Of a stretch of 64,000 bases of DNA, positions 63,851-64,000 are shown one piece after another. The position numbers were made by a program, and so were the translations under genes. The DNA is from DATBVX01 sp963695985 (lineage in GTDB: Bacteria; Pseudomonadota; Gammaproteobacteria; Steroidobacterales; Steroidobacteraceae). The stretch's first letter is position 1; each line of letters begins with the position of its first letter. The stretch lies in contig CAVOIC010000006.1 of assembly GCA_963695985.1 (NCBI GenBank), positions 1-64,000 on the forward strand, written 5' to 3'. The notes beneath the pieces were generated by a model. The model was not told where the DNA came from and made no database searches. It saw only the letters and a program-made list of their open reading frames with translations.

Positions 63851-64000
63851 CGCTCGCCTCGACGCAACAGATGGCGGTTATAGACATTGAGCAGACCGGC
63901 CACCCCCAACGACACCAGGCCGTACGTTGCGAGCGTAATGGCCATGACTTCGACGGGCTGACCTACGAGGTTGTTTACTGTGCCGACGAAGACTGAGACC
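63847..64000 (-). CDS. polar amino-acid ABC transporter permease AapQ-like (C-terminus)
   Basis: Only the last 50 or so residues are inside the window: VGQPVEVMAITLATYGLVSL, GVAGLLNVYNRHLLRRGER and TGA at 63847-63849. The pattern (R/Q)P(V/I)EVxAIT and NxYNRRxxLxER is the usual AapQ/HisM-type ending. Coupled to AapM by an ATGA overlap; the gene continues past base 64000. Confidence 0.85.
   Translation of the reverse strand, partial: VSVFVGTVNNLVGQPVEVMAITLATYGLVSLGVAGLLNVYNRHLLRRGER

Overview
The window is GC-rich (about two thirds by eye) and densely packed on both strands, with many ATGA/GTGA overlaps between neighbouring genes and frequent GTG starts. Aerobic HemF, a Caulobacter/Xanthomonas-type TonB-dependent receptor, a lipoprotein copper nitrite reductase and an Aap-type amino-acid ABC transporter point to a Gram-negative Pseudomonadota. 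A gammaproteobacterium of the Steroidobacter/Nevskia kind is my best guess, but that is inference. I saw no rRNA, tRNA, CRISPR array or intact insertion sequence.

Layout. 1-2408: TonB-dependent receptor running off the left edge. 2409-4740: gene-poor stretch with one alpha/beta hydrolase and a chimera of two truncated genes (cytochrome P460 start joined to a hydrolase end). 4741-12892: accessory metabolism (Tat-exported HisC-like aminotransferase, DUF938 methyltransferase, tandem YjbR protein, two MFS transporters, NIPSNAP, YceI, YciI, half-size EamA). 12912-15963: pabC-pabB-hemF on the minus strand. 16053-21588: denitrification block, with a c-type cytochrome followed by nirK (heme c fusion), nirV, an SCO protein, a porin and a ModE-like regulator.

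21.6-50.2 kb is a compact stress/dormancy island: MgtA; an operon RNase Z-like / RtcA / HPF-cold-shock fusion / B12-dependent ribonucleotide reductase; CBS-pair proteins; archease-RtcB RNA ligase preceded by two tiny genes; glycogen phosphorylase; nicotinamidase-nicotinate phosphoribosyltransferase; PRPP synthetase; an APH-like kinase; an operon of acetyl-CoA synthetase, pyruvate dehydrogenase E1alpha, E1beta, E2 and an acyl carrier protein; PolX; GlgC; DUF2934; a second-type GroEL without GroES; a phosphoribosyltransferase and another CBS protein. Together they suggest ribosome hibernation, RNA healing, glycogen turnover, NAD/PRPP salvage and oxygen-independent dNTP synthesis. A P2-type cation ATPase follows.

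52.9-64 kb: M20 peptidase; Lrp/AsnC regulator divergent from a class V aminotransferase and prolyl aminopeptidase; decayed MFS and OmpA remnants; then a minus-strand aromatic-CoA cluster (bifunctional salicylyl-/2-aminobenzoyl-CoA monooxygenase-reductase, MarR, RidA, Old Yellow Enzyme homologue) with a clear promoter overlapped by a MarR-like dyad, and at the right edge AapQ/AapM permeases.

An overriding caveat: about fifteen single-base indels, mostly +1 in short G/C runs or GCGC contexts, break otherwise well conserved genes between 6-20 kb and 48.8-53.2 kb, while 21.1-48.8 kb is clean. I read most of them as sequence errors and give the whole-gene extents, noting where each frame changes.
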